Source: RGIG7300 sp045133915
GTDB lineage: Bacteria; Bacillota; Clostridia; Oscillospirales; CAG-272
DNA: 34,449 nucleotides
Direction of reading: 5' to 3'
Assembly (NCBI GenBank): GCA_045133915.1
Contig: JBGUUX010000048.1
Span: 1-34,449 of the forward strand
Shown here piece after piece: positions 15,343 through 24,112 of the stretch. The notes under the pieces were generated by a model. That model was not told the origin of the DNA and did no database searches. It was given only the letters and a program-made list of their open reading frames with translations. Numbering within the stretch: the stretch's first letter is position 1; each line of letters starts with the position of its first letter. Both the position numbers and the translations under genes were made by a program.

Positions 15343-15370
15343 AAATAAGCACCTTTCGGTGCTTATTTTT
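15343..15370 (-). terminator. terminator after the GH94-like gene
   Basis: An 11-bp stem (AAATAAGCACC with its complement, loop GAAA on the minus strand) starts at the stop codon of the phosphorylase gene and precedes the symporter promoter. The minus-strand T-tract is within and just after the stem (TTATTTC). Confidence 0.7.
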
Positions 15371-17859
15371 TATTTTATTATGAACTTCATGCCATCGCGA
15401 AGCATAGACTTGCTGATACAGCTATAACCGTCTGCCGCTGTGATATCATCGCCGTCAAAGTATACGTGGCGGTCTGACTCGCCCTTGCCCTGTATCTCAA
15501 AGGACAGCTTTTTGCCGTCAATACTGATTTCAAGCTCTGCTCTGTCACAGGGGAAGTACTTGGGAGGCTTGATATAAAGAGCGTCAAGCGTGGGCTGGAT
15601 ACCAAATCCGTTCTTAACCAGCTCCTTAAGAAGCACTGTGCCGCTGCCTGTATACCAGTCACCCATAGAAACTCCGTCTATAGAATATTCCTCGGTGTAG
15701 CAGTAGGAGTTAGGCATAACGAAGGTTGTCATGGTAGGATTGTCATGGGTAATGACCATAGTCTTTTCCAGCTGATCCCATGCTTCCTTTGAGCGACCCA
15801 TCATAAAGAGAGCCATAATACCAAAAGTAGAAGCGTGGGCGTATGCCGCATTGTTTTCGTACGTGCCGGGAGTGATGGTAGAGATACGTCCCACCCTTGG
15901 ATCTATCTTGTCAAAGGATGCATCAAAGGTCAAAAGACCGTACTTTGAGTCAAGGCTTAAGATATTGGCAATAACGTCATCCTTAAGCTCGGGATAAGCT
16001 TCGGTAAGTCCGGATATAGCCGCAAAGGCATGGGCGGTAAGGCTGATACGGCTCTTTTTGTCATAGTCGTTATAGCTGCCCACGTAGTATTCCTTCTTGT
16101 CACCCCAGCCGTGAAGAACTCTCTTTACTCCGTTCTCCTCGGTGATAGCATTTTCACGGTAGCCCTTAGCCAGCTTGTCCGCAGTATCACGGTAAGAGTC
16201 TGCGACCTCGGGCATATTGCCTGTAGCGCCAAGTATCTCGATCATCTTGTTAAGAGCAGAATAAAGCTGCTCGGTGGCCATAACGCTGACACCTGAACCA
16301 AACTCCTTGCCCTCGTCCTTAGTATGTCCCAGACCGTCGAGAGCGTCGTTCCAGTCACCCCAGAGAGCTCTGAGACAGTTTGTTTCGGGATCTATCTTGG
16401 AAACAAGGTAGTTTACGATGTCTACCATATGGCAGAGGATAGAGCTCTTCTTGTCACTTAAGGAAAGAGGACCGAAGGTTTCTTCTGCATGGTAATAACT
16501 GCACTCCTCATCAAGGATGCTGTAATCACCTGTAAAGGCAAGATAGGAATGTATGGTCTCTATGATCCAAGGACCCTGGTCGATATAGGGACGGAGGTCA
16601 AACTCGGGTACCGGCTTTTCTGCATTGGGGAAGGATATCTGTCTGGGTGCGCGTCCGTCGTCAAGGATATAGTTCATAACGCGTACTATCTGAGCTCTGG
16701 AAGCCACAGGATCCCACATAAGGCTTGTTTCAAGCTGCTGGAACACGTCACGGATACCAAGCATATTACCTGCATAGCTCTTGCCCAGAGCACAAAGGCT
16801 AACCTGACGCTTAACGTATTCAAGGAATCTGTTGAGCACACCTGCTCCTATACGCTCCTCGTCCCAACCCTCAAAGCTGAGCTTAAGGTTATCGTATATT
16901 TCAGGCTCGTTCTTTGCCATCTCGCAAAGCGCCTTGTCAGAACCCTCAACGTCTATAGCCGACATAGTGAAGAGCTCAGCATTGAGCTCTTTGTCTGTCA
17001 CCAGCATCTCGTAGTCTACTCTTGCACACTCGCCCTTGGCAAGATTAAAGTAGAGCATATCTGCGGTGATGGGAAGCTCGCTTGTATTGGTGTTGGAAAC
17101 ACACTTTTCAAAGCAACCCTTCTTCAGAGATTCGGCATTAGAAAGGCATCTGCCCTTGTAGCCTATAAAATCACCCTTTGAAGTGGTGTGGTATTCCTTT
17201 GTAGGAGTGCCTGTTACCTTGTAACGGACAGACATACAATCCATACACATATTAAGGCTCTTATGGATATAGCTGCCGTTACCGAAACGCTTACCGTACT
17301 TGGTCATACGGTTGAAGAAGCCCTCTGCCGCAATATATCTGAGCATAGGCTCAAAGAAGGAGGTAAGATATATCTCCTGCTCCTCACCCTCGTTATAAGC
17401 GCCCATGGTAAAGCGAAGATGCTTGTCGCTGTCAACGTATGCTCTTACCGCAAAGACGATTCCCTCTGCCTCGGTGATATAATAAACTGCGGTAGGGGTA
17501 AATACGGTATAACGGTTAAACTCGTCACCAAAGACCTGAGCCGCACCGGTTATCGATACGGGCATATAGCCGTTTTCTCTCTTAAGTCCGCCAAAAAAGC
17601 CTATAACGGTATCCTCGTTATAATGCGCCTGTCTGAAAACGTTGAACATACCCTCGGTTACGTCGATATAACCGTTAGTATGAGCAAAGAGCACAAGACC
17701 GTCGGTCTGATAAGGATAACGGCTGTCACCGTACTTACGGGGATAGCAAAGCACACTTCCGTCATCAAGAAAATACGAGTTGTCGGGAAGGGTGTTATCC
17801 TTGTTCTTGTTAAGGTGATGTACCTTACAAACTATTTCTTTTACTTTTTCTATAAACAT
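15370..17859 (-). CDS. GH94-like glycoside phosphorylase (cellobiose phosphorylase family)
   Basis: The 829-residue protein matches the inverting glycoside phosphorylases, which split beta-glucosides with phosphate to release a sugar 1-phosphate. An N-terminal beta-sandwich domain of about 290 residues leads to an (alpha/alpha)6 barrel. The acid-bearing motif GDWNDALDG is at 501-509, the phosphate-site-like TPGTYENNAAYAHA at 663-676, and GDWYTGSG at 733-740. It has no signal peptide, so it works on an imported disaccharide or oligosaccharide. ATG 17859 is set by GGAG. No sugar transporter or regulator is adjacent. The usual GH94 ENGGQY context reads ENNAAY here, so the substrate may not be cellobiose. 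Confidence 0.82.
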   Translation of the reverse strand: MFIEKVKEIVCKVHHLNKNKDNTLPDNSYFLDDGSVLCYPRKYGDSRYPYQTDGLVLFAHTNGYIDVTEGMFNVFRQAHYNEDTVIGFFGGLKRENGYMPVSITGAAQVFGDEFNRYTVFTPTAVYYITEAEGIVFAVRAYVDSDKHLRFTMGAYNEGEEQEIYLTSFFEPMLRYIAAEGFFNRMTKYGKRFGNGSYIHKSLNMCMDCMSVRYKVTGTPTKEYHTTSKGDFIGYKGRCLSNAESLKKGCFEKCVSNTNTSELPITADMLYFNLAKGECARVDYEMLVTDKELNAELFTMSAIDVEGSDKALCEMAKNEPEIYDNLKLSFEGWDEERIGAGVLNRFLEYVKRQVSLCALGKSYAGNMLGIRDVFQQLETSLMWDPVASRAQIVRVMNYILDDGRAPRQISFPNAEKPVPEFDLRPYIDQGPWIIETIHSYLAFTGDYSILDEECSYYHAEETFGPLSLSDKKSSILCHMVDIVNYLVSKIDPETNCLRALWGDWNDALDGLGHTKDEGKEFGSGVSVMATEQLYSALNKMIEILGATGNMPEVADSYRDTADKLAKGYRENAITEENGVKRVLHGWGDKKEYYVGSYNDYDKKSRISLTAHAFAAISGLTEAYPELKDDVIANILSLDSKYGLLTFDASFDKIDPRVGRISTITPGTYENNAAYAHASTFGIMALFMMGRSKEAWDQLEKTMVITHDNPTMTTFVMPNSYCYTEEYSIDGVSMGDWYTGSGTVLLKELVKNGFGIQPTLDALYIKPPKYFPCDRAELEISIDGKKLSFEIQGKGESDRHVYFDGDDITAADGYSCISKSMLRDGMKFIIK

Positions 17860-17877
17860 AATTTCTCCATATATAAC

Positions 17878-17904
17878 ACTAATGAGGGCTTAGCCCTCAT
17901 TAGT
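17878..17904. repeat. perfect palindrome before the GH94-like gene
   Basis: Thirteen bases (ACTAATGAGGGCT) and their complement are separated by a single base. The T-run is on the plus strand, away from the minus-strand genes on both sides. It begins 19 bases upstream of the phosphorylase ATG, so it could be a weak terminator of the upstream gene or a regulatory site. Confidence 0.55.
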
Positions 17905-17919
17905 TTTTATTAGATTGGT

Positions 17920-18519
17920 TTATTCTCCGATAAAATTAGCGATAATATCAACCGCGGTATCTATTCCGCAAACGCTGGAATCAAGACACAGATGATAGTT
18001 AAGCGCATCGCCCCACTTGGTATCAGAATGATAGTTATAGTAGTTCATACGGCGCTTATCCTTCTTGCGTACGTGCTCTCTTGCTTCCTTGGGATCGATA
18101 GAGTCGATCTTGATGGCACGTTCGATACGGAAATCCATATCCGCCTTGATAAAGATCTTTATAACATCGTCATAGTCGGACAAAATATAATCTGCGCAAC
18201 GGCCGATGATAACACAGGGACCCTCGTCAGCCATCTTACGGATGATATCAGACTGGGTAGTGTATACGGTCTCCTCAAGGCTCCAGGGAGTAGCGTTACG
18301 GTACTGATACTGCATACCGCGTACTATGGAATAAAGGAATGAATTTGTTGCGTTCTTTTCGGGATCCTCGAAATATTTTTCGGAAAATCCGCTTTCCTTA
18401 GCTGCCATCTCAATAAGAGCGTGATCATAAAAAGGGATACCAAAGCGCTTAGCCAGCTTGTCTCCGATCTCTCTGCCTCCGCTGCCGTACTGACGGCTTA
18501 TTGTAATAATTTTGTTCAT
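17920..18519 (-). CDS. cytidylate kinase-like family protein
   Basis: The 199-residue protein belongs to the cytidylate-kinase-like P-loop family common in Clostridia. ITISRQYGSGGREIGD at 5-20 carries a degenerate nucleotide-binding loop, PFYDHALI lies at about 29-36, and IIGRCADYIL at about 104-113. A basic stretch RKKDKRRMNYY (about 149-159) fits the LID that closes over ATP. True CMP kinases have a classic GxxGxGK loop, so this is a paralogue whose phosphate acceptor is unknown. ATG 18519 follows GGGAGG. It has its own promoter at 18560-18588. Confidence 0.82.
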   Translation of the reverse strand: MNKIITISRQYGSGGREIGDKLAKRFGIPFYDHALIEMAAKESGFSEKYFEDPEKNATNSFLYSIVRGMQYQYRNATPWSLEETVYTTQSDIIRKMADEGPCVIIGRCADYILSDYDDVIKIFIKADMDFRIERAIKIDSIDPKEAREHVRKKDKRRMNYYNYHSDTKWGDALNYHLCLDSSVCGIDTAVDIIANFIGE

Positions 18520-18559
18520 ATCTGAACCTCCCTTTTACAGAATATTCTCTTCTGAGGAT

Positions 18560-18588
18560 ATTTTACCACACCGTTAACAAAAAATCAA
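18560..18588 (-). promoter_or_regulatory. sigma-A promoter of the cytidylate-kinase-like gene
   Basis: On the minus strand TTGATT (18583-18588), a 17-base spacer and TAAAAT (18560-18565) preceded by TGG (extended -10) lie 40 bases before the ATG. Confidence 0.7.
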
Positions 18589-18610
18589 TATTTTTTATCA
18601 TATTATTTCA

Positions 18611-19351
18611 TTAATTAATGTGTTTATTCACCTTTTTTTGGAGGTCTGAAAGCAAAAGTGACAGTTCGTCCGTGGTCTCGCAGGGAGAAACAGACAGAAT
18701 TGTTGCTTTTTGCTCCATCCCCTGCCATGCTATATTGGCAGGACTGACGTCGTATACCTTGGCGTAACATATAAGCGAAACTATAAAGCCGTTAAGCTCA
18801 TTGGGGTGACGGTAATCTGCCTCGTAGAGATGCTCGTAACCGATGGGAGCGTCCTCGGGGGTCAGTATTCCGCCGATAACGGTATTTGAGTCTGCATATC
18901 TGAAATCGGGATGTGAGTTAAGAAAGATATTACGGTGCATCCATCTGGGATATCCGTAGTAGGAGATACAGACTACCAAGGGATCATTGGCATATTCCAG
19001 TATCGTTGTTACCGAGTCTACCGTAGTTACGGTCTCGGCAGAGCCCTCCTGAAAGAGAATAACGTCGGCTTCTGACACCGCTTTGCGAAACTCCTTATCC
19101 TCCTTACACATATCGGCATAGGTATACATACGGGCATCCTCAATAGCATAATGGCTCACGCTTACAGAGGTCTTACCGTTGATATGGCAAAGCTCTTCAA
19201 AGTAGTCGTACACCTTGCTGGTTTCCATAAGATCGTCACCTAAAAAGAGAATATCGGATATGATCTTTTTTTCGGGTTGTGTATCAGCTTTGCAGGATAT
19301 AAAAGGAACACAGAAGCAAAGGGCAAGTATAAAAAGGATTATACGCTTCAT
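18611..19351 (-). CDS. SGNH-hydrolase-like lipoprotein with altered nucleophile position
   Basis: The 246-residue product begins with a lipoprotein signal (MKRIILFILA, lipobox FISC, Cys at 20). The mature part resembles the SGNH/GDSL fold. The first strand and turn read DILFLGDDL (33-41), and the C-terminal block reads DYRHPNELNG, with D179 and H182 in the right spacing for the catalytic Asp and His. At the place of the nucleophilic Ser (GDS) there is Asp (D40), so ordinary esterase chemistry looks impaired. Its ATG overlaps the stop of the radical SAM gene (ATGA), so it is translated with it. The role could be binding rather than hydrolysis; the fold call is moderate. Confidence 0.68.
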   Translation of the reverse strand: MKRIILFILALCFCVPFISCKADTQPEKKIISDILFLGDDLMETSKVYDYFEELCHINGKTSVSVSHYAIEDARMYTYADMCKEDKEFRKAVSEADVILFQEGSAETVTTVDSVTTILEYANDPLVVCISYYGYPRWMHRNIFLNSHPDFRYADSNTVIGGILTPEDAPIGYEHLYEADYRHPNELNGFIVSLICYAKVYDVSPANIAWQGMEQKATILSVSPCETTDELSLLLSDLQKKVNKHIN

Positions 19352-19956
19352 CCTATAAATTCACGTACACGTAGCTCTGCGCCCACAAAGGATGCAAGCA
19401 CACGGCAGATACCTATATCCTCTTCACTTAAAAAGCCCTCAACCACAGACATATATACCTTGGGTACGTACTTTGTAGCCTTGGCGGTAAAGTCAAGAAC
19501 ACCCTCAAAGGCCTTGTCACCGAACACGGGGTGACATACACGGACATACTCATCCGAGTTTGCGGCGTTAAGGCTGACCGATATTGCATCTATGATGCCG
19601 TCAAACTTCTCGGTGATATCATCCTCATAATAGAGGTTAGCCAAACCGTTTGTGTTGATACGTACAGGCAGGTCGCATACCTCTTTGATATGCTTTGCTA
19701 CCTCTAAGATATCGTCAAGTCTCATAGTAGGCTCACCGTAGCCGCAGAACACAACCTCGGTGTATTTTGATAAATCTCTTTTATCTATATCTGCGATCAT
19801 CTCCTCTACCGTAGGCTCACGGTCAAGCCAGAGGTCACCATAATGACCGTCCTCGGTAGTACGGACACAAAAGTCGCAGTTGTTGGTGCAGCGGTTGGTG
19901 GAATTTATATAAAGTCCGCTGCCGTCTTCGTAAGTAATTGTCATTTTGTTATTCAC
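19348..19956 (-). CDS. TatD-linked radical SAM protein
   Basis: The 202-residue protein carries the radical SAM cluster motif C-x3-C-x2-C in NRCTNNCDFC (C23, C27, C30 from the GTG start). A GYGEPT stretch near residue 72 stands for the SAM-binding GGE motif. It fits the short family found next to tatD (the TIGR04038 type), whose reaction is unknown. The start is uncertain: GTG 19956 or ATG 19944. Neither has a ribosome binding site because the upstream sequence is a heptamer repeat, so coupling to tatD is likely. It overlaps the lipoprotein gene by 4 bases. No C-terminal extra cluster domain is seen. Confidence 0.85.
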   Translation of the reverse strand: MNNKMTITYEDGSGLYINSTNRCTNNCDFCVRTTEDGHYGDLWLDREPTVEEMIADIDKRDLSKYTEVVFCGYGEPTMRLDDILEVAKHIKEVCDLPVRINTNGLANLYYEDDITEKFDGIIDAISVSLNAANSDEYVRVCHPVFGDKAFEGVLDFTAKATKYVPKVYMSVVEGFLSEEDIGICRVLASFVGAELRVREFIG

Positions 19957-19980
19957 TATTCTCTATTCACTATTCTCTAT
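19951..19980. repeat. heptamer repeat CTATTCW
   Basis: About four tandem 7-base units alternating CTATTCT and CTATTCA fill the whole gap between tatD and the radical SAM gene and include its GTG start. The unit length is the same as that of the CTGCATT tracts elsewhere in the window. Confidence 0.7.
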
Positions 19981-20751
19981 TCACTTAATACCGAAAAGTC
20001 TTTTAGCATTCTCTGTAGTGATGCTGCAAAACTCTTCAACATCTATACCAAGAACGTTTGCCGCCGCCTCTGCGGTGTACTTCATATAAGAAGAAACGTT
20101 GGTCTTGCCTCTCATGGGTACGGGAGCAAGGTAGGGGGCGTCTGTCTCGATCATAATGCGGTCAAGGGGTACTGCCTTTACCGCTTCAAGTATCTTTGAA
20201 GCGTTCTTGAAGGTGATAACTCCCGAGAATGAGATATACCAACCTCTCTTTACAAGCTCCTTTGCCATCTCGGCGGAGCCTGAGAAGGAATGGAACTCTC
20301 CGATAACGTCGGGGTACTTGCGCACCATATCCATACAGTCACCGTGAGCCTCACGGTCGTGGATAGCTACCGGCTTGCCCATACGCTGTGCCATCTGCAT
20401 CTGCAATTCAAGCCAGTTTTTCTGTACCTCACGGTCATAGTCGTAATAATAGTCAAGACCTATCTCGCCGAGAGCTACACACTTAGGATCGCGAAGCAAT
20501 CCTTCAAGCTCAAAGAGGGTGCGGTCACGGTCTTTGATTTCTACACTGTCGTGGGGATGAATACCCGCAGTAAAATAGAACTGAGGGTACTTTTTTGAAA
20601 GTGCCTGCCCTGCTTTAGAGCCCTCTATAGAACAGCCTGCATTGATGATGTTTCGAATATAGCCGATGTTAAGAACATCGGCTATAACTTCATCTCTATT
20701 ATCATCGAACCTGCTGTCATCATAGTGAGCGTGGGTATCGATAATCTCCAT
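19981..20751 (-). CDS. tatD: TatD-family metal-dependent hydrolase/DNase
   Basis: The 256-residue TIM-barrel protein has all the metal ligands of the TatD family: H7 and H9 (THAHYD), E96 (ALGEIGLDYYYD), H131 (VAIHDREAH), H154 (EFHSFSG) and D204 (ETDAPYLAP). Members are 3'-5' exonucleases or related hydrolases in the cytosol. The ATG directly abuts the metG stop with no gap, an arrangement common in Bacillota, where metG and tatD are neighbours. It is followed by the radical SAM gene. Confidence 0.95.
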   Translation of the reverse strand: MEIIDTHAHYDDSRFDDNRDEVIADVLNIGYIRNIINAGCSIEGSKAGQALSKKYPQFYFTAGIHPHDSVEIKDRDRTLFELEGLLRDPKCVALGEIGLDYYYDYDREVQKNWLELQMQMAQRMGKPVAIHDREAHGDCMDMVRKYPDVIGEFHSFSGSAEMAKELVKRGWYISFSGVITFKNASKILEAVKAVPLDRIMIETDAPYLAPVPMRGKTNVSSYMKYTAEAAANVLGIDVEEFCSITTENAKRLFGIK

Positions 20752-22665
20752 TTAGCAAACCCTTTCTCCGTTGGGGGTCTCGGGATCAAGGAATATTACA
20801 CGGATTGTCTCCTCACCTGAAGCAAGGATCATACCGTTAGACTCTACACCGCAGAGCTTTGCAGGCTTAAGGTTAGCTACCATAACTACCTTCTTGCCGA
20901 TAAGGTCCTCAGGCTTGTAGAACTTAGCTATACCGGACACTACCTGTCTCTTTTCGTAACCAAGGTTAAGCTGGAGCTTAAGAAGCTTCTTTGCCTTGGG
21001 AATAGGCTCAGCCTCAATTACCTCGGCGGTACGCATTTCTACCTTCTGGAAATCCTCAAAGCCGATGATAGCAAGACCTTCGGGCTTTTCTACTGCTACG
21101 GGCTCGTTTGCCTTAAGCTCTTCTTCGATTTCCTGGAGCATCTTTGCCTCGTCTATTCTTGCAAAGAGCATCTGTGCTTCGCCAACAGCCTTACCCTCTT
21201 CAAGATTACCGTACTCAAGAGACTTGCACTCGGTATTAAGCTGAGTGAGTATCTTTTCGGATGTCTCGGGTATAAAGGGGTAAAGAAGGTTAGCGCATAC
21301 ACGGATAGACTCAAGAAGATTATACATTACAGAGCCAAGTCTGGGCTTGTCCTCTTCGTTCTTTGCAAGGATCCAGGGTGTGGTCTCGTCGATATACTTG
21401 TTAGCACGGCGAAGTGCGGTGAATACTGCGTCAACTGCATCTGCAATACGGTACTCGTCCATATTCTTGCACATTGCAGCTCTTCCCTCTTCAACCGCTG
21501 CGATAAGCTCGCGGTCAAGGTCGGTTACCTCGCCTCTCTGAGGAACGATACCGTCAAAGTACTTCTTGGTCATAGCAATGGTACGGTTAACAAGGTTACC
21601 AAGGTTATTTGCAAGGTCGCTGTTGTAACGTGCGATAAGGTTCTCGTATGTGATAGAACCGTCAGAGTTATAGGGCATCTCGGAAAGCACGTAGTGACGT
21701 GTGCCGTCAACACCGAAACGCTTTACAAGATCGTCAGCGTAGATTGTGTTACCCTTAGACTTACTCATCTTGTCTGTACCGAAGAGAAGCCAGGGATGAC
21801 CGAATACCTTCTTAGGCAGGGGCTCGCCAAGAGCCATAAGGATAATAGGCCAGTAGATGGTATGGAAACGGAGAATGTCCTTACCGATGATATGAACGTC
21901 AGCAGGCCAGTACTTGGAGTAAAGCTCGCCCTTTTCATCAACGTCATAGCCGAGAGCTGTGATATAGTTTGAAAGTGCGTCTATCCAAACGTAGATAACG
22001 TGCTTGTCGTCAAAGGTAACGGGAACGCCCCACTTAAAGCTGGTTCTGGAAACGCAGAGATCCTGAAGACCGGCCTTTAAGAAGTTGTTTACCATCTCCT
22101 TCTTACGGGACTCGGGCTCGATGAAGCCGGGGTTCTCCTCGATATGCTTCATAAGTCTGTCCTGATATGCGCTCATCTTGAAGAAGTATGCCTCCTCCTT
22201 GGTGCGCTCTACAGGTCTGCCGCAGTCGGGACACTTGCCGTCTACGATCTGAGTATCGGTAAAGAAGGACTCGCAGGGTACACAGTACCAGCCCTCATAT
22301 TCGCTCTTATATATATCGCCCTGATCATAGAGCTTCTTGAAGATATGCTGAACTACCTTTTCGTGATAATCGTCGGTGGTACGGATAAAGTGATCGTAGC
22401 TTGCGCCAACCATATCCCAGATATCCTTGATGACAGCGGCAACGCCGTCAACGTACTGCTGAGGCTCGATACCTGCTTCCTTAGCCAGATCCTCGATCTT
22501 CTGACCGTGCTCGTCTGTACCTGTAAGGAAGAATACGTCATAGCCCATCATACGCTTGTATCTTGCAATAGCATCGGTCATAATAACCTCGTAGGTATTA
22601 CCGATGTGGGGCTTACGGGATGCGTAAGCTATGGCGGTGGTTATATAAAACTTTTCTTTTTCCAT
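20752..22665 (-). CDS. metG: methionyl-tRNA synthetase
   Basis: The enzyme charges initiator and elongator tRNA-Met. The 637-residue form has the class I signature HIGN at 20-23, a four-Cys zinc knuckle (C128, C131, C145, C148), and KMSKS at 299-303. A C-terminal tRNA-binding domain of the Trbp111 type (about 530-637, with VEMRTAEVIEAEPIPKAKKL) gives the dimeric long form. ATG 22665 lies 3 bases after the rluD stop, so the gene is in an operon with rluD upstream and tatD downstream. Confidence 0.97.
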   Translation of the reverse strand: MEKEKFYITTAIAYASRKPHIGNTYEVIMTDAIARYKRMMGYDVFFLTGTDEHGQKIEDLAKEAGIEPQQYVDGVAAVIKDIWDMVGASYDHFIRTTDDYHEKVVQHIFKKLYDQGDIYKSEYEGWYCVPCESFFTDTQIVDGKCPDCGRPVERTKEEAYFFKMSAYQDRLMKHIEENPGFIEPESRKKEMVNNFLKAGLQDLCVSRTSFKWGVPVTFDDKHVIYVWIDALSNYITALGYDVDEKGELYSKYWPADVHIIGKDILRFHTIYWPIILMALGEPLPKKVFGHPWLLFGTDKMSKSKGNTIYADDLVKRFGVDGTRHYVLSEMPYNSDGSITYENLIARYNSDLANNLGNLVNRTIAMTKKYFDGIVPQRGEVTDLDRELIAAVEEGRAAMCKNMDEYRIADAVDAVFTALRRANKYIDETTPWILAKNEEDKPRLGSVMYNLLESIRVCANLLYPFIPETSEKILTQLNTECKSLEYGNLEEGKAVGEAQMLFARIDEAKMLQEIEEELKANEPVAVEKPEGLAIIGFEDFQKVEMRTAEVIEAEPIPKAKKLLKLQLNLGYEKRQVVSGIAKFYKPEDLIGKKVVMVANLKPAKLCGVESNGMILASGEETIRVIFLDPETPNGERVC

Positions 22666-22668
22666 TAT

Positions 22669-23604
22669 TTAACCCTCCATTTTTCTTAATTTAGTAAGTA
22701 ACGTATCAAAATATTCGGGCAGATCGCTTGTAAAGGACAGCTTCTCACCCGTTACGGGATGTATAAAGCCAAGCGTCCTTGCGTGAAGGGTCTGCTCCTC
22801 AATTATACTCTTATTTTGTGTTTCAAATTTTGTCTTGCCTGCTCCGTATAGAGTATCGCCTAAAACCGGATGTCCCACACTCTTAGAGTGAACTCTTATC
22901 TGGTGAGTTCTGCCTGTTTCAAGGGTATACTCTACGTGACAGAACCCCTGAAAACGCTCAAGCACACGGTAGTGGGTGACCGCTTCACGTCCGTCCTTGA
23001 CTATCGCCATTTTTTTGCGATCCTCGGGATGACGTCCGATGGGAGCGTCTATTCTTCCTTCATTCTCCTTGAGATTACCAACGAGGATAGCCTCGTAAAC
23101 TCTCTCAAAGCTGTGATCCTTTATCTGCTCGGCAAGGCCCAGATGGGCTTCGTCGGTCTTGGCTATCATCAAGAGACCGCTTGTGTTCTTGTCGATGCGG
23201 TGGACTATACCGGGTCGTATCACTCCGTTTATAGAGGAGAGCCTGCCCTTCATATGATAAAGCAGAGCATTGACCAAAGTTCCCGTATAGTTACCGGGAG
23301 CAGGGTGAACTACCATCCCTTTCGGCTTGTTGACTACCGCAAGATACTCGTCCTCGTAGACGATATCAACGGGGATATCCTCGGGGACACAGTCAAGCTC
23401 GGTGGGCTCGGGAAGTTCTACCTCAACTACATCATTTTCTAAAATTTTGTAATTCTTTTTTATAGGTCTGCCGTTTACGGTTATACCGCCGTCCGCTAAG
23501 ACCTTTTGAGAAGCGGAACGGGTTATACCTTCCCGTTCCGCCACAAAAACGTCGATTCTTTTACCGATATCGGTAACATCAGCCTTAAAGGTCTGTTGTG
23601 ACAT
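22669..23604 (-). CDS. rluD: RluA-family 23S rRNA pseudouridine synthase
   Basis: The 311-residue protein has an N-terminal S4 RNA-binding domain (about 15-65) and a RluA-type catalytic domain with HRIDKNTSGLL, where D138 is the nucleophilic aspartate. A second conserved stretch reads RTHQIRVH. Domain order matches RluD, which modifies helix 69 of 23S rRNA; YlyB in Bacillus is the counterpart next to lspA. ATG 23604 is chosen with AAGGA upstream; longer versions would overlap lspA without reason. It overlaps the lspA end by 20 bases. Confidence 0.92.
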   Translation of the reverse strand: MSQQTFKADVTDIGKRIDVFVAEREGITRSASQKVLADGGITVNGRPIKKNYKILENDVVEVELPEPTELDCVPEDIPVDIVYEDEYLAVVNKPKGMVVHPAPGNYTGTLVNALLYHMKGRLSSINGVIRPGIVHRIDKNTSGLLMIAKTDEAHLGLAEQIKDHSFERVYEAILVGNLKENEGRIDAPIGRHPEDRKKMAIVKDGREAVTHYRVLERFQGFCHVEYTLETGRTHQIRVHSKSVGHPVLGDTLYGAGKTKFETQNKSIIEEQTLHARTLGFIHPVTGEKLSFTSDLPEYFDTLLTKLRKMEG

Positions 23605-24112
23605 CGTTATCTTTTTCCTTTTTATTCTTGAACTCCTCAATAATAAATATTATCACGAGAAGAAATGCACCTATACATACGAAGCTGTCGGCAACGTTAA
23701 ATATCCACTTCCAAAAAGGAATAAACCTAACGTCCACAAAGTCTATAACGTAACCAAGGGCTATACGGTCTATCATATTACCGATACCGCCGCCTACTAT
23801 CAAGGCAAGGGTAATAACGGTAGGATAGCTCATTGTATTTCGGTTAGAGATAACGTAAGCGGTAATGACTATTATCATAACCACCGAGGCTATCATAAAC
23901 ACCCATCTGGCACCGCTCAAACTGCCAAAAGCAGCGCCGCGGTTCTGTATATAGGTGAAGTCAAGCACCCCGGGGATAACGGTAATGCTATCCCCAAGTG
24001 CGATATTGTTTACACAAAGTATTTTGGTAAGCTGGTCAAGTCCCACACATACGAGGGATATAACTGCAAGCCAGACTACCTTTAACCAAGAATTGCCGCG
24101 CATCTCTTGCAC
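23585..24112 (-). CDS. lspA: prolipoprotein signal peptidase (signal peptidase II)
   Basis: LspA removes signal peptides from prolipoproteins after lipidation, in the membrane. The 175-residue protein has four hydrophobic segments. The two catalytic aspartates are in GNMIDR (D115) and FNVADS (D142), and DQLTK at 26-30 is the early conserved motif. The start is GTG 24112, with AGGA 9 bases upstream, or ATG 24103. Either lies inside the 3' end of ileS. It should process at least the two lipoproteins encoded in this window (10175 and 18611). Confidence 0.95.
   Translation of the reverse strand: MQEMRGNSWLKVVWLAVISLVCVGLDQLTKILCVNNIALGDSITVIPGVLDFTYIQNRGAAFGSLSGARWVFMIASVVMIIVITAYVISNRNTMSYPTVITLALIVGGGIGNMIDRIALGYVIDFVDVRFIPFWKWIFNVADSFVCIGAFLLVIIFIIEEFKNKKEKDNDVTTDL

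Noticed and set aside
16489..17913. Two long open frames antisense to the GH94-like gene
   Set aside because: Shadows of the real gene; no start signals and no domains.
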